The position numbers and the translations under genes are program-made. From Ectocarpus siliculosus (taxonomy: Eukaryota; Sar; Phaeophyceae; Ectocarpales; Ectocarpaceae), in contig FN649735.1 in the NCBI GenBank assembly GCA_000310025.1, forward strand, positions 2,795,644 to 2,812,856: a stretch of 17,213 bases of DNA, in the 5' to 3' direction. Positions 8,608-17,093 of this stretch are shown one piece after another. The notes below the pieces were generated by a model, which was not told the origin of the DNA, ran no database searches, and saw only the letters and a list, made by a program, of their open reading frames with translations. How positions within the stretch are numbered: position 1 is the first letter of the stretch; each line of letters starts with the position of its first letter.

Positions 8608-9031
8608 CAATAGATCATAGAAACACTCATCATTTGGGTTTCTCATTCGCCGCGTCGACCCCACATCGGGGCCGCAGCACCTGCGGCGACTGATGTGGAG
8701 TCGACGGCGGTCAAGGAGAACCCAAACGATGGGTGTGTCTATGATCTTTTGCTAGATGTGCGATTCCGATGGCGCGTAAAAGTTCGCTTGGGCAGGCGGC
8801 TTCTTGTTTACCTCTTTTTGGTGGTTGCAGTCACCGTCGGAGTGTGTTTTCGTGTGGCGACAGGAACACCACTTGTCTCCGCTGCCACCCCGCTTCCAGG
8901 GTTTCTTACCCTGCCGCCGGTTTTCATTTCTTTGCTTAGGACACCCGCGTTGATAGTGCCCGTATTCCTATCAAAATTATGGCACTGCTCGTTGCTCGAT
9001 GCAGCCCGCGTCGCTACACGACGGCCCGCGA
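8330..9031. repeat. Palindrome of inverted gag copies, about 350 bp per arm
   Basis: The sequence from about 8330 to 8677 is mirrored by 8681 to about 9031 around a 3-nt loop (CAC at 8678-8680). The centre is CCGCAG-CAC-CTGCGG, with outer pairing GTCGACCCCACATC against GATGTGGAGTCGAC. In the central gag segment the arms differ at roughly 6-7 of 150 positions; the distal ends are more diverged, with short indels. Each arm carries the knuckle region, the WCSC motif and the same TAG stop. Confidence 0.9.
8752..9031 (-). pseudogene. gag: Ty1/Copia-type gag, C-terminal part, inverted copy
   Basis: Minus-strand homologue of the plus-strand gag C-terminus. It carries EYGHYQRGC (the His and last Cys of the knuckle), a basic run, WCSCRHTKTHSDGDC and the terminal TAG at 8752-8754. 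A 2-nt length difference before the knuckle breaks the frame relative to QCHN, and stops lie just upstream. Homology to the other arm ends near 9031, so the gag N-terminus is missing here. Confidence 0.65.
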
Positions 9032-9108
9032 TAGAAGGGCAATGAACCTGGACTCGGAAGCACAATAGCCACGGAAATGCTTTGTGGGTGACATCTCTGA
9101 CGATGAGC

Positions 9109-9805
9109 CTAAATGTTTTGTGCGTAAATGAGGTCATAGAGCACGGCAAAGTTCTGCTGAAGCCACGGTGTAACTTTGAAAGTAGATAAAGAGGAGATGC
9201 GCAGGAAGTTCCGGAGTACGTCAAGTTCACAACCAACACTGACTGTGGTGATCTGATCACAATCCTTCCAAATATAGAATACATACTTGTCAGTGCGCCG
9301 CTGGACCACATCAAGACAGGTCTTCTACATGTTCTCTCCAGCCGCAGAAATGCCGCGAGAGGATTTCGAAGATATCAGTCGCGTGCGACACTATATTTAC
9401 CTTGTTGGTGCAACAGAGTCCAATTAGGAGAATGCAACACACAAAAAATCAATCCTGCCTCGTGCTAATGGTGTAAATCACGCAACATGTTCTAGCCATG
9501 TTCGGTGCCTGAATATGTGTATCTCGTCCGATGCATTGGGGATGCTACAGTATAGAGCTCACCTTGCATGCGTCGCCTTCACGTTTCATTTCCGCCAGGA
9601 TGCCAGAAGCGAAATGGTAAAACGTGTCCTCCGGCTCGCGTTCCACTAGATCTGTCCGGCACCAATCGTCGATTAGAGCCCATCGGTGCAGTTCCCACAC
9701 CAAGCAAAAACAAACAAACGGGCAGACACAACCACGATGAGGGGCGGAAACCCGAGAGCTACGGTCCGAGAGAGGACGTTGGGGAAGGGCGATCAACCCA
9801 CTCAT
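9109..9805 (-). CDS. Two-exon gene, about 144 aa, function unknown
   Basis: Not recognised. The ATG at 9803-9805 has A at -3. Exon 1 (9563-9805) is open for 81 codons and ends at a consensus AAG|GTGAGC donor in phase 0. Exon 2 (9109-9300) follows GTGGTCCAG, is open in phase 0 for 63 codons, and ends in TAG. The intron is 262 nt. Residues about 25-38 are Cys/aromatic-rich and hydrophobic (CVCPFVCFCLVW), possibly a membrane segment. Residues 40-81 are charged and helical-looking (LVEREPEDTFYHFASGILAE). Exon 2 is mixed, with IWKDCDQITT and PWLQQNFAVLYDLIYAQ. Third positions are about 58% GC in exon 1 and near 50% in exon 2, so composition support is modest and phase agreement carries the call. 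The stop lies about 80 bp from the gag palindrome. Confidence 0.4.
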
Positions 9806-9851
9806 TGTGGTAGTGTGTATCCTTGCAGGGCGCTCTCACGTGGCCACAATC

Positions 9852-10131
9852 TCAGTCCCAGTACCTCGAGCCTCCTGGAAAAGCCATCCCCACGAACTCT
9901 GAGCGAAACGCACAAATGATGGTCACTAACTCCCGCCGCCGTCCTCCATCCTCTACCCCTCCTTCCCCCGTCCGTTGGCTCGCACTCCATGCCCGATGCC
10001 CCCCCGTCACAGCGTTCTCACCTCTGAGCGTCTGGTGGGTGTCCAGCGTCGCCTCGGTTGCGTTCGGAAACAAGGTGGGCATCAAGCTCAGGTAGGCGCA
10101 GTTCGGTGCACCCTGGCGGTTCAGCCGTCCT
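9852..10131 (-). CDS. 3' end of a gene (two exons), function unknown
   Basis: Not recognised. Exon 10022-10131 follows a pyrimidine-rich acceptor (GCACGTGCAG) and ends CAGAG|GTGAGA. Its frame has about 86% GC at third positions (31 of 36), the strongest coding signal in this part. It contains NCAYLSLMPTLFPNATEATL. It leaves in phase 1. The next exon, 9852-9898, follows TTTCGCTCAG, supplies the two missing bases and reads EFVGMAFPGGSRYWD to a TGA at 9852-9854. The intron is 123 nt. The 5' part of the gene was not found. An intact ATG frame at 10018-10239 (73 aa) overlaps in another frame and is the alternative, but its third-position GC over the shared stretch is only about 50%. Confidence 0.42.
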
Positions 10132-11488
10132 CTGCACGTGCGGTACGGAGACGACAATCACGGCACAGTTTGCGGGATGGATCCCGGAGACACGGAAAAA
10201 ATGGTTGGGTTTCATGACTTCTGTTGCCGCTTCCAGCATGCGAACGTTTCGTCAAGCCTCGAAACTTTGGCGCCGTCTCGCATTTCAATAAAGGTTGCCC
10301 TCGACAAACGGTGAGCATGCGTTTGTAAGACCATCCGCGGGATTTTCCATCGCATGAAAACCCCGCCAAATGAAGGTCTCCGCAACGTTGCAGAGCAGAA
10401 CTAGAGTGACCCAAAACAATATTGAAACAGCATTCCCACGTCCATGTTCATGGTGCTCTTAGATGCACGGTCACCAAGTTGCGCACGAATCATTATATTA
10501 CGATTCCTGAACACTCCGGATGTTCACCAGCTATCTATTGAAAAAACGTTGACCGATCGATGTGTTTCGTGCAGGATTTATTTGCTCGGCTTCCGACGAC
10601 AGACGGTGGCCGTGTTGTCGACTACAATCCCCGCACAACGCAAAAATCGCCCGATTCTTGTTACAATAGAGAGCTGATGCACCACATGATGGATCCACTC
10701 TATCCAGACGGAACACGAGCTCGCTGACGACATCGGGACCTAGGTTTTGTACTAGCGCCGTCTTTGTTTTCTTTTCGACAGCATCAAGAATGTCGGCGAG
10801 TGTATGAGGTTGCGTACGTTGTTGTGTTTTGTCGCTTGCGCAAACCAGTGTTACTGGGAGCAGATACTACACATGAAGCAATGGTAGTCAAGGCAGAACG
10901 ACGGTAGTGTTAACGAGCGAACAAGGACACCCAGGGAGGCCACAGTGAGGTCGTGTGTCGATCGTCAAGAGGAACGATCGATAGGAACTTTTTTTCGTAT
11001 ACATAATCCACATACGTTCCATGCCTGCAATACATACCGCTGCTCAAAGCAACACACGAACAGTGCACTACTGGCTGGCGACGACCACGGAACGGAAAGG
11101 GGATGGCGTAAAACATTTCTATGGCGCACTCCTCGCACAAGAAGGAAGAAATTATTTCGATCATGCACCAAAATGGTAGACGTAGTATATTGTCTTGGTC
11201 CGCACATTCGAGGATAAAAGGGAACAGAATGCTCCTGGTGCAGGCTCGTAGCTAACAGGCGAACATCGCCGTCAACCTGGCGGGTCTCTACCAGGAATGA
11301 ATTGTATTTTGTATCGGTGCTCCTTCTCGACGATGTTTTCATATGATCAAGGAAATCATCAAATAGTACTCCCCCCCATTGACACTCGCGCCTTACCTCA
11401 TGTATCCATCAGTGACGCACTTGTTCAAAAAGGCAGACACCAAGCGCTCTGCGGGGTCCCGCACAACCACGAACCTACGTGCAGAACC
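10132..11488. other. No firm gene
   Basis: The upstream exons of the minus-strand gene ending at 9852 may lie in the first few hundred bases but could not be placed. An ATG frame at 10444-10677 (77 aa, plus) has about 50% GC third positions. A small hairpin CGATCGT...ACGATCG lies near 10968-10982. An AATAAA occurs near 10287-10292 on plus. Confidence 0.35.
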
Positions 11489-11669
11489 AATATTGCTTGT
11501 ATCAGTGTGGGGTAGGCAGAGTATGACACAGGCGAAAAGCTACGTTTGTACGCAACGTTGCTTGTGTTAGTGTGGGGCGGGCAGCGTAAGGCACAGGCGA
11601 AAAGCTACGTGTCTATGCAACGTTGCTTGTGTTGATGTGGAGTAGGCAGCGCAAGACGCAGACGATAAG
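11489..11669 (+). repeat. 65-bp tandem repeat, about 2.8 copies
   Basis: Units begin at 11489, 11554 and 11619 (AATATTGC/AACGTTGCTTGTGT), exactly 65 bp apart, and share CACAGGCGAAAAGCTACGT. The third copy is diverged and truncated near 11669. 65 is not a multiple of 3, so it would not preserve a reading frame. It is a minisatellite-like array with no spacers. Confidence 0.85.
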
Positions 11670-12158
11670 GAGAGACGCTTGAGGGATGCGGAGCACTTAC
11701 TGTGTAACACGAGTTCGAGAATGAACAGCAGATTGAAGATGCAGGGAAAGCTGATAGTTGTGGCGTGAGGTTCTTCAGAGCGACCGGTTACATTTTCACT
11801 CAAGCGCGCTGGTGCAATTTACTATCGGGTGTTGAGGTGTGATGGAACGGACGGCCCAACGAAGCCCATGAAACGTAGATCTCACACTACCTCTGGCGGG
11901 CAACCTGTGGCGGCGCCATGTATCGTCGTGCACCAAAAGGAATACTGACCCGATACCTGTCCCAGGGGCTTTTCACTTCACAACAGGGGCGATGATCTGA
12001 ACGAATTGGGAACCAGGCGAGTCAGACTAGTGGGGGGGCAAGGGTGGGGCTGCTAAATGGAGGGAAGGGCCGGGGTGTTGTACAAAACACTGGTACTGTT
12101 TCATAACAAGTCATGTTCTTCCACGTATGTATGTACAGTAGTGGATGAGACATCACAC
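11670..12158. other. No firm gene; possible continuation of downstream exons
   Basis: A short open block at 11891-11944 on minus has an acceptor, a GTAGTG donor and the right phase to follow the exon ending at 12159, but it is only 54 nt with a poor pyrimidine tract. A G run lies near 12031-12037. Otherwise nothing is seen. Confidence 0.3.
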
Positions 12159-12948
12159 CTGAAGTACCGGTCAGATTCGAGGGCCCACGTTATTCCTTCT
12201 AGTCCCCACTCTTGGAGCCGTTCGAGCCCGTTCTTCCCCGCGGAGTGCAGGTTGGTGTGGTTCCCCATCCAGTCCTCGATGCCCACCATCCAGCGCAGAG
12301 ATCGTTTCCACTCGGCGCTGGCCACCTGTTGTTCGTTAGACGTGCAGACATTTTGTTCAAGAACGCTTGCTTCTGGAAGTGGTCCACCCTCCCCGTACTC
12401 CTTCTCAAACCCTCAATTTCTAAGGAGCAATATCGCAGCAGAGCTCACATTCACCAGGCAGATTCTGCATGTGTGTCGTTTATGGAGGGACGCAAAAGAC
12501 AAACAACCTCGTGTGGCCACGCATGGAGAGAGAACGTCAGACAAAATATGGCCCATAGAGAGTCCATCGGGAGTGATCTGCACACAGTACACGCCCGGAA
12601 AACCAGACCATCGCACAAGGGGAAGACAACCTCGTGCCACAACCGTAAGAAGTGGGCGAAAGCTGTGTTTTTTGTTGTCAAAGATGCGAGATGGCCCATG
12701 CAGAGCGCCATCGTGGGATATGCGCACCTTGGCAATGGGGCAGTAGATAATGCCCTCTCCCCGCAGGATCACCACGTTTTTCATCTTGGGCAGGTTTTCG
12801 TGGGTGACCACGATCTTCTCTTTCCCGGCATCGCCACCTCGTACCGCCGTGGTCCCCACCAGTTCCTGGTCTTGGCGCTCCAGCTCGTTTCGCTCCCGCA
12901 CGGGCGATTCTCTTCTTCCGCCAAACCTAGTTATGGCCAAAGGATGGT
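12159..12948 (-). CDS. Two internal exons of an unidentified gene
   Basis: Not recognised. Exon 12728-12948 follows a strong pyrimidine-rich acceptor (TTGCATGCACGTGTCAG) and ends GCCAAG|GTGCGC in phase 0. An alternative acceptor is CATAACTAG at about 12930. Third positions are strongly GC-biased. It encodes a charged, coil-prone stretch (RERNELERQDQELVGTTAVR), then a beta-like segment (KIVVTHENL, MKNVVILRGEGIIYCPIAK). Exon 12159-12325 follows AACGAACAACAG in phase 0 and ends TTCAG|GTGTGA. It is Trp- and Gly-rich, with EWKRSLRWMVGIEDWMGNHT and LERLQEWGLEGITWALE. The intron is 402 nt. The exons join in phase, and both are clearly more coding-like than their surroundings. Start, end and remaining exons were not found. 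Long plus-strand frames over the same bases are antisense. Confidence 0.55.
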
Positions 12949-13492
12949 CTGACACGTGCATGCAAAAGAAAACAGGCGCAACTGGTTCGAGATACAGGTA
13001 TATCGTACTTTTTGTAGCAACAGTACCAACACTTACTTACATGTTACACGAGTGGGCACGACCAATTCGCACGCGTTTACAATACAGGATTCCTATGTTG
13101 AAAATGGTGGGCGATCGCCCTTCGTCAGCAGTGCCACCACCATGGGTTAGGGTAACGGGATATGGGTAAGGAACGCATGGCAACTATAGAATATGTACAT
13201 AGCGTAGCTTGCCGCGTTTCGGCGTGCCTGACGCAGTTGCACAACCGCGAGTAGTCTACAGGCTACGAGCACGTTGGGCCCACGACACACGCGTCATGCT
13301 GGTGTATCATGGGCTACAACAACTACACCAGCTGCAAGAAAGCGTTAACATGGCTGCCTAGGCTTTACTACAGCAGCACACGGCCGATGCTCTAATTTCG
13401 TACTGTCTACCAATCTGGATACTACTGTAATTAACTATCGAGTTCGCCTATTCGCTGTGTATGCTTACCGTATGGACTGCTGGGGTACCACT
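12949..13492. other. No firm gene
   Basis: Upstream side of the minus-strand exons. A possible further exon ends at a GTAAGT donor near 13040, but its composition is not coding-like. The rest has no open frame with splice support. Confidence 0.35.
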
Positions 13493-13739
13493 GCCATATT
13501 TTTCTACATGCTGCATGAGCACAAGATACCGCACTCCCAGGACCGATCTTCAAAGCTCGATCACGCCACGATGAAGAGGATGCCGAAATCAAACGATGCT
13601 CTTTGAGAAAACGGCAGACGAGCGTCTCCAACGCCGCCATTTTCGGCGATGCGACTGCCTTTGCTGCAGAGGTACAGTACTGTAGTCGAGCTTTGAAAAT
13701 CGGTCCAGGGGGTGTGGTATCTTCTGCAACCTATATGGC
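13493..13739. repeat. Inverted-repeat element carrying the 36-bp motif
   Basis: Arms 13525-13560 and 13686-13721 are reverse complements at 32 of 36 positions with no gap. Complementarity resumes farther out at 13493-13499 (GCCATAT) and 13733-13739 (ATATGGC) after small indels. The spacer is 125 bp. The same 36 bp occur singly at 1312-1347, which points to a dispersed family rather than a local accident. There is no clear target-site duplication. Confidence 0.65.
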
Positions 13740-13857
13740 GGTAGTATTGGTGGTGCTCCTCTCTTGGCTTTCATTACGTAGAAACAGTCTCTACAACTTA
13801 ACCAGAATGCAGAAAGGCCAGACGGCCTAGAATTCGAGCTGTACACGACAGACTGCA

Positions 13858-14604
13858 TCACCCGTGTATTTTAGTCAAGTCTACTTGTGTTTGAGCAGGG
13901 TGGGTGTGCTGTTGCATCAACATTTTGGATCCAAAATCGGCGCTTTTACCTCGAAACAGGCGAGAATCTCGCTGCAGAACCGAGGGAGAAGGAGGATCTG
14001 AACCAAAGGAGGGTGCACCTTTGAGCCTTCCTTCGTCGCCACCGAAGTCGAGGCCTTCACTGGTCCCAGCAGGAGGACGGTGTTGGGACCGGTTTTGCAA
14101 GTGATCTTCTGGATCCAAGCAAGGATATTGTGGGCATGGCGGCGCGAGGGAGGAAGACGCTGTCATCGGCATAGCGCGGGTCGCGGCGCCAAGGCAGAGC
14201 AGCACCAGCACATTGCTGCAAGGCACGCGTCCAGACTTTCGTATTGGCCGTACATCGCTGGGTGTTGGAGTCATGGATCTGTGTGAGAGGATGGTGAGGC
14301 CTGCGTACAGAGCGGGAAGCTCGGGCGGGTATCGCACGAAAGATCCAGATATTTTTTCCTTTGTCTCCCCTTTCCGACACCGCCTTACCATGGGGCTGAA
14401 AACTTTTCGCGAAACCCCAGCGGCAGATTGTGTCACCAGTCGCCAACAACAGCTGTCTGGTGAAGCAGGGCTGGGCCAGAGAGAGAGAGCGAGAGCGAGA
14501 GAGAGTGACATCGGAGGACTTGGCGGCGTGGTTGACAAGGTGGGGGGTGTCAGGAGACGCAAGATGCTTGAAAGGCTCTTTGAAAATTTGCTCCTCAGCT
14601 GCAT
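13858..14604 (-). CDS. Long ORF (248 codons) or two-exon gene, function unknown
   Basis: Not recognised. A minus-strand frame with ATG at 14602-14604 stays open to 13858, the longest open frame not antisense to better exons. Its start (MQLRSKFSKSLSSILRLLTP) is basic and Ser/Leu-rich, as in organelle-targeting peptides, and is followed by Pro/Ser-rich sequence. A strong donor (CCCATG|GTAAGG, boundary 14389/14388) and an acceptor (CTCTCACACAG, ending 14279) allow a spliced alternative. That joins 14389-14604 in phase 0 to 14057-14278, giving 145 residues with PWRRDPRYADDSVFLPRAA near the middle. Third-position GC is similar in both frames (about 58-64%), so I cannot choose. The GA-rich run near 14480-14510 on plus encodes the Ser/Leu stretch and lowers confidence. 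Confidence 0.3.
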   Translation of the reverse strand: MQLRSKFSKSLSSILRLLTPPTLSTTPPSPPMSLSLALALSLWPSPASPDSCCWRLVTQSAAGVSRKVFSPMVRRCRKGETKEKISGSFVRYPPELPALYAGLTILSHRSMTPTPSDVRPIRKSGRVPCSNVLVLLCLGAATRAMPMTASSSLAPPCPQYPCLDPEDHLQNRSQHRPPAGTSEGLDFGGDEGRLKGAPSFGSDPPSPSVLQRDSRLFRGKSADFGSKMLMQQHTHPAQTQVDLTKIHG

Positions 14605-15485
14605 GTAGCTATCATAGAGCTGCTGCCCAACGAACCTCCGCAGAGTAGTTTACGGAGGGGAGAGAGCCCATAGCCCCGCGGGAGTGTACGTTGGCCGCTG
14701 ATTCACCTACGTTAATTGGACAGTGGACCATGCGTTTGCTGTGCGTTCATACAGTCGTGCGGAGACGTTGGCAACTGCTTATTTATCCAACTTCTTCACT
14801 GCAACTGGGCATCGTCCACAGTATGCAAGAGTAGTTTGAATACAGCAGTCAAGATGTTCCCGCTTGTGTGTCGGAGGTTGTTCGAAGGCAAGTCTGGTCA
14901 TCACTAGTAGTAGGAGAGCTACATGATGGGAAGCTGCTAACTTGTTAATAATAGATCGGACAGCAGGCAACCAACCCCCAGTCACCACTTCCTGCGATCA
15001 CCGCGCGCGGAGAAAAACGGCACCCGCTCGTATGCATACAGCAGCCAGTCCTCCCTGTTTCTTCTGTACCACGGCGGTGCAGGTCTGTACTCGGCACCTT
15101 TAGGCTCAAACCAGTGATGCATGCCGATAGAAACTTAGTGCATGCGTGTACATGACGCCGAGAGACGAAGGTATCTTGCATGCTTCCACACAGCAGGACT
15201 TGGGCGATTCTTTGGTGCTTCGCCTGTCTCCGTTCGCTTACATCTTACAATCAAGTCCTCCTGAACGCGGGGCAATTACAGCGTGCTAGGGTAGTGCATA
15301 CAGCAGAGTCGCGCTGATGCTGGGCGCACGATGCCATATTTCCAGCACTCGTGTAAGACCTCTCGTTGCTGAGGGACAAGGGAAGGGGACCGGCAATGAA
15401 CCCCTGTGGATCTGGCTAATAACCTGCTGAGGTTGTGCTTGGGGTCTTGCACCAAAGCGCGTGGACTTACAATATGTACTTCGAT
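14605..15485. other. No gene recognised
   Basis: Open frames are short, mostly without ATG, and carry no coding composition. The stretch is cysteine- and histidine-rich in translation on both strands, as expected of non-coding sequence. Confidence 0.4.
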
Positions 15486-15499
15486 GTACTTCGAAGTAC
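15486..15499. repeat. 14-bp perfect palindrome
   Basis: GTACTTCGAAGTAC is its own reverse complement, and related half-sites (TGTACTTCGA, AGAGTACTTC) flank it within 20 bp on both sides. It could be a dimeric protein-binding site or a chance cluster. Confidence 0.5.
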
Positions 15500-15641
15500 A
15501 GAGTACTTCACGAGTTTATTTCGTATGGCAGGCTGCTGCTGCTGGTGTTGATTCGGATGCTGTGTTAACATGTCTTTTTTCTGATCCTATGCGTGTGCTA
15601 GTGTACGCGCCTGTCCCAAAGGCGGTTCTTTCAAGCCCAGG

Positions 15642-15833
15642 GTGAAACCGGCCCTACAGCACTGCGGGGAAACCTTGCTTGCAGAACTCGTGCTTGCCGC
15701 ACACGGGGTGCCTACCGGCGATGCACGATGTGGCGTCCACAAGTCGTCCAAAGAACTGCCCGTTTTCCTTTTTCCCAGGCACGCTGCCTGCTGCCTACAA
15801 CTGCAGCGGAAGTGTGCGCCTACCTTGGTGTAA
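15642..15833 (+). CDS. Possible terminal exon, 63 codons
   Basis: Not recognised. The frame follows an acceptor-like TCTTTCAAGCCCAG ending at 15640, lacks an ATG, and runs to TAA at 15833. Third positions are about 65% GC. Features are LAELVLAAHGVPTGD and a Cys-rich end. No upstream exon in phase was identified, and an overlapping plus frame ending at 15645 competes. Confidence 0.2.
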   Translation: MKPALQHCGETLLAELVLAAHGVPTGDARCGVHKSSKELPVFLFPRHAACCLQLQRKCAPTLV

Positions 15834-16036
15834 ATGTTAAGCGGTAACAAGGGCAGTTTGGCGGGGCGACTCGAGAGGTTGAGTGGGCCCTACAGTAGCA
15901 ACCCTTATTGTAGCCATGAGGTCCTCTGATTGATCACGTCTGATTCGCCGTTTTTCCTCTGGGCGTTTTCCGTCTGTCTTGTGCTTGAGCAGCATCGCGC
16001 GTGGACAACGGGCAATGGGGAGAGGGCCATAGAGTA

Positions 16037-16041
<5 letters not shown>
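15834..16041. other. Short non-coding stretch
   Basis: Nothing recognisable; upstream flank of the GA microsatellite. Confidence 0.4.

Positions 16042-16111
<70 letters not shown>
16042..16111 (+). repeat. GA microsatellite, about 35 units
   Basis: An uninterrupted (GA)n run of about 70 bp. A short GGGC repeat (16122-16140) and a second GA run (about 16181-16192) follow. The tracts lie just upstream of a probable start codon and may be part of a promoter or 5' UTR. Confidence 0.95.
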
Positions 16112-16114
<3 letters not shown>

Positions 16115-16121
16115 CTACACA

Positions 16122-16140
16122 GCGGGCGGGCGGGCGGGCG
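16122..16140 (+). repeat. GGGC tetranucleotide repeat
   Basis: Four to five uninterrupted GGGC units between the GA microsatellite and the putative start codon. Confidence 0.85.
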
Positions 16141-16194
16141 AAGCGCGTGTGTGAGATCGCTAGGCTGAGGGGCCCCCGACAGAGAGAGAGAGAA

Positions 16195-16320
16195 ATGTCG
16201 GGCCGGCGGTCCACCACAAGGCGTTCTCCACGCTCGTCGGCAGCGGCGGCTGCGGCGACCGCGGCGGCGACACAGGCAAGTCATGTTAGCGAGAGGGCGG
16301 GGAGGGTGTGGAGGAGTTAA
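16195..16320 (+). CDS. Probable first coding exon, Arg/Ser/Ala-rich N-terminus
   Basis: Not recognised. ATG at 16195 has A at -3 and is preceded by GA-rich, 5'UTR-like sequence. It opens MSGRRSTTRRSPRSS followed by a poly-Ala run and TAAATQ, a basic, disordered start often seen in nuclear proteins. ACACAG|GCAAGT at 16275/16276 matches the consensus of rare GC-AG introns, giving a 27-codon exon in phase 0. If unspliced, the frame ends at TAA 16318-16320 after 41 residues. Third positions before the donor are strongly GC. The next exon was not found with matching phase. The poly-Ala could simply be GCG repeats, which limits confidence. Confidence 0.38.
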   Translation: MSGRRSTTRRSPRSSAAAAAATAAATQASHVSERAGRVWRS

Positions 16321-17071
16321 TATACAGTTTGGTTGGTATTCTACCACGGCAACGGCGGTTGTACTGCTGTGACTTGCGGGTGTGTATCGGAACCTGGTTT
16401 TACGTTATGAGTGCGTACCGTGTCGGCTGGGTGGCATGATTGAGGTCGTCCACATTTTCGCTGCATCAACGTTCATCGTGCGTGTACTCCCTCCTTCCTT
16501 CGGTCCGGTCTTTCAATGTTGCTGCCTCTGCTGCTACCTCTGTTTCTGTTTCTAGTATTGCAGCTCCTGGTGCTGCCCTGTTTTCCCTCCTCTCGTACGT
16601 ACATGCCGCATCTGTAGACAATCTTTCTGTATTTTGTGGGCGTCCATAAGATGGTAGCGGTTATCCGGAGGCACTGATTGCCCTGCTGTGTCCGCGGCGT
16701 TTTGGCCTGCACATCAGACGACAGGGATTTGTGTGTCTCCCGCGTGACCCGCCACATTTCGGCATCACTGCCGAAACCGGCTCTCGTTATTGCATGTCCA
16801 GAACGGAGAGCATGTTTCTCTTGTTGGAGTAGGAGAGCATGGCCTGCCTTGTGTTTTCCCCGTCTGCTTACCTGCCCAGCGGGGGGAGCGCAACTCTTGG
16901 GTGGAGCGAGGAGAGCGCAGTTTCAGCCTAGCGGCAACCGTTTCGTCGATCGGTGTCTTTCCCTCGTCGTCCCGCCAAGCATGCAGCAGCGCGGGGTTAC
17001 GAGAAGAACTGCCGTGACACACACACTCGCCTAAAGAACTGATAGTTCCAGTTGTCACATTGACCAATCCA
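16321..17071. other. Probable intron or intergenic; open frames not resolved
   Basis: Holds a pyrimidine-rich stretch (about 16490-16560) ending in acceptor-like TTTCTAG and TTGCAG. It also holds an open frame at about 16650-16830 on plus with about 67% GC third positions (ALIALLCPRRFGLHIRRQGF), whose phase does not fit the first exon through a clear splice pair. An overlapping frame at 16678-17034 is equally plausible. No gene can be asserted. Confidence 0.3.
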
Positions 17072-17093
17072 CCCCCCCCCCCCCCCCCCCCCC
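17072..17093 (+). repeat. 22-nt poly-C run
   Basis: Uninterrupted homopolymer of 22 C. Real length is uncertain because such runs are error-prone in sequencing and assembly. The remaining 120 bp to the window end show nothing. Confidence 0.9.

Noticed and set aside
7384-9805. LTRs, protease, integrase or reverse transcriptase of the Copia element
   Set aside because: Looked for direct repeats with TG...CA ends and for conserved pol motifs such as a YVDD-type box on both strands; none found.
11489-11669. CRISPR array
   Set aside because: Units are contiguous with no spacers, diverged, and the context is eukaryotic.
12057-12952. Two long plus-strand open frames (229 and 246 codons)
   Set aside because: They begin without ATG or in poor context and are antisense to minus-strand exons that have consensus splice sites and strong third-position GC bias; GC-rich codons on one strand suppress stops on the other.
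15837-16347. Minus-strand frames of 126 and 137 codons
   Set aside because: Their length comes from translation of the (GA)n microsatellite into Ser-Leu repeats.
17072-17093. Functional poly-C element
   Set aside because: Homopolymers of this length are often sequencing or assembly artefacts and nothing adjacent gives it a role.
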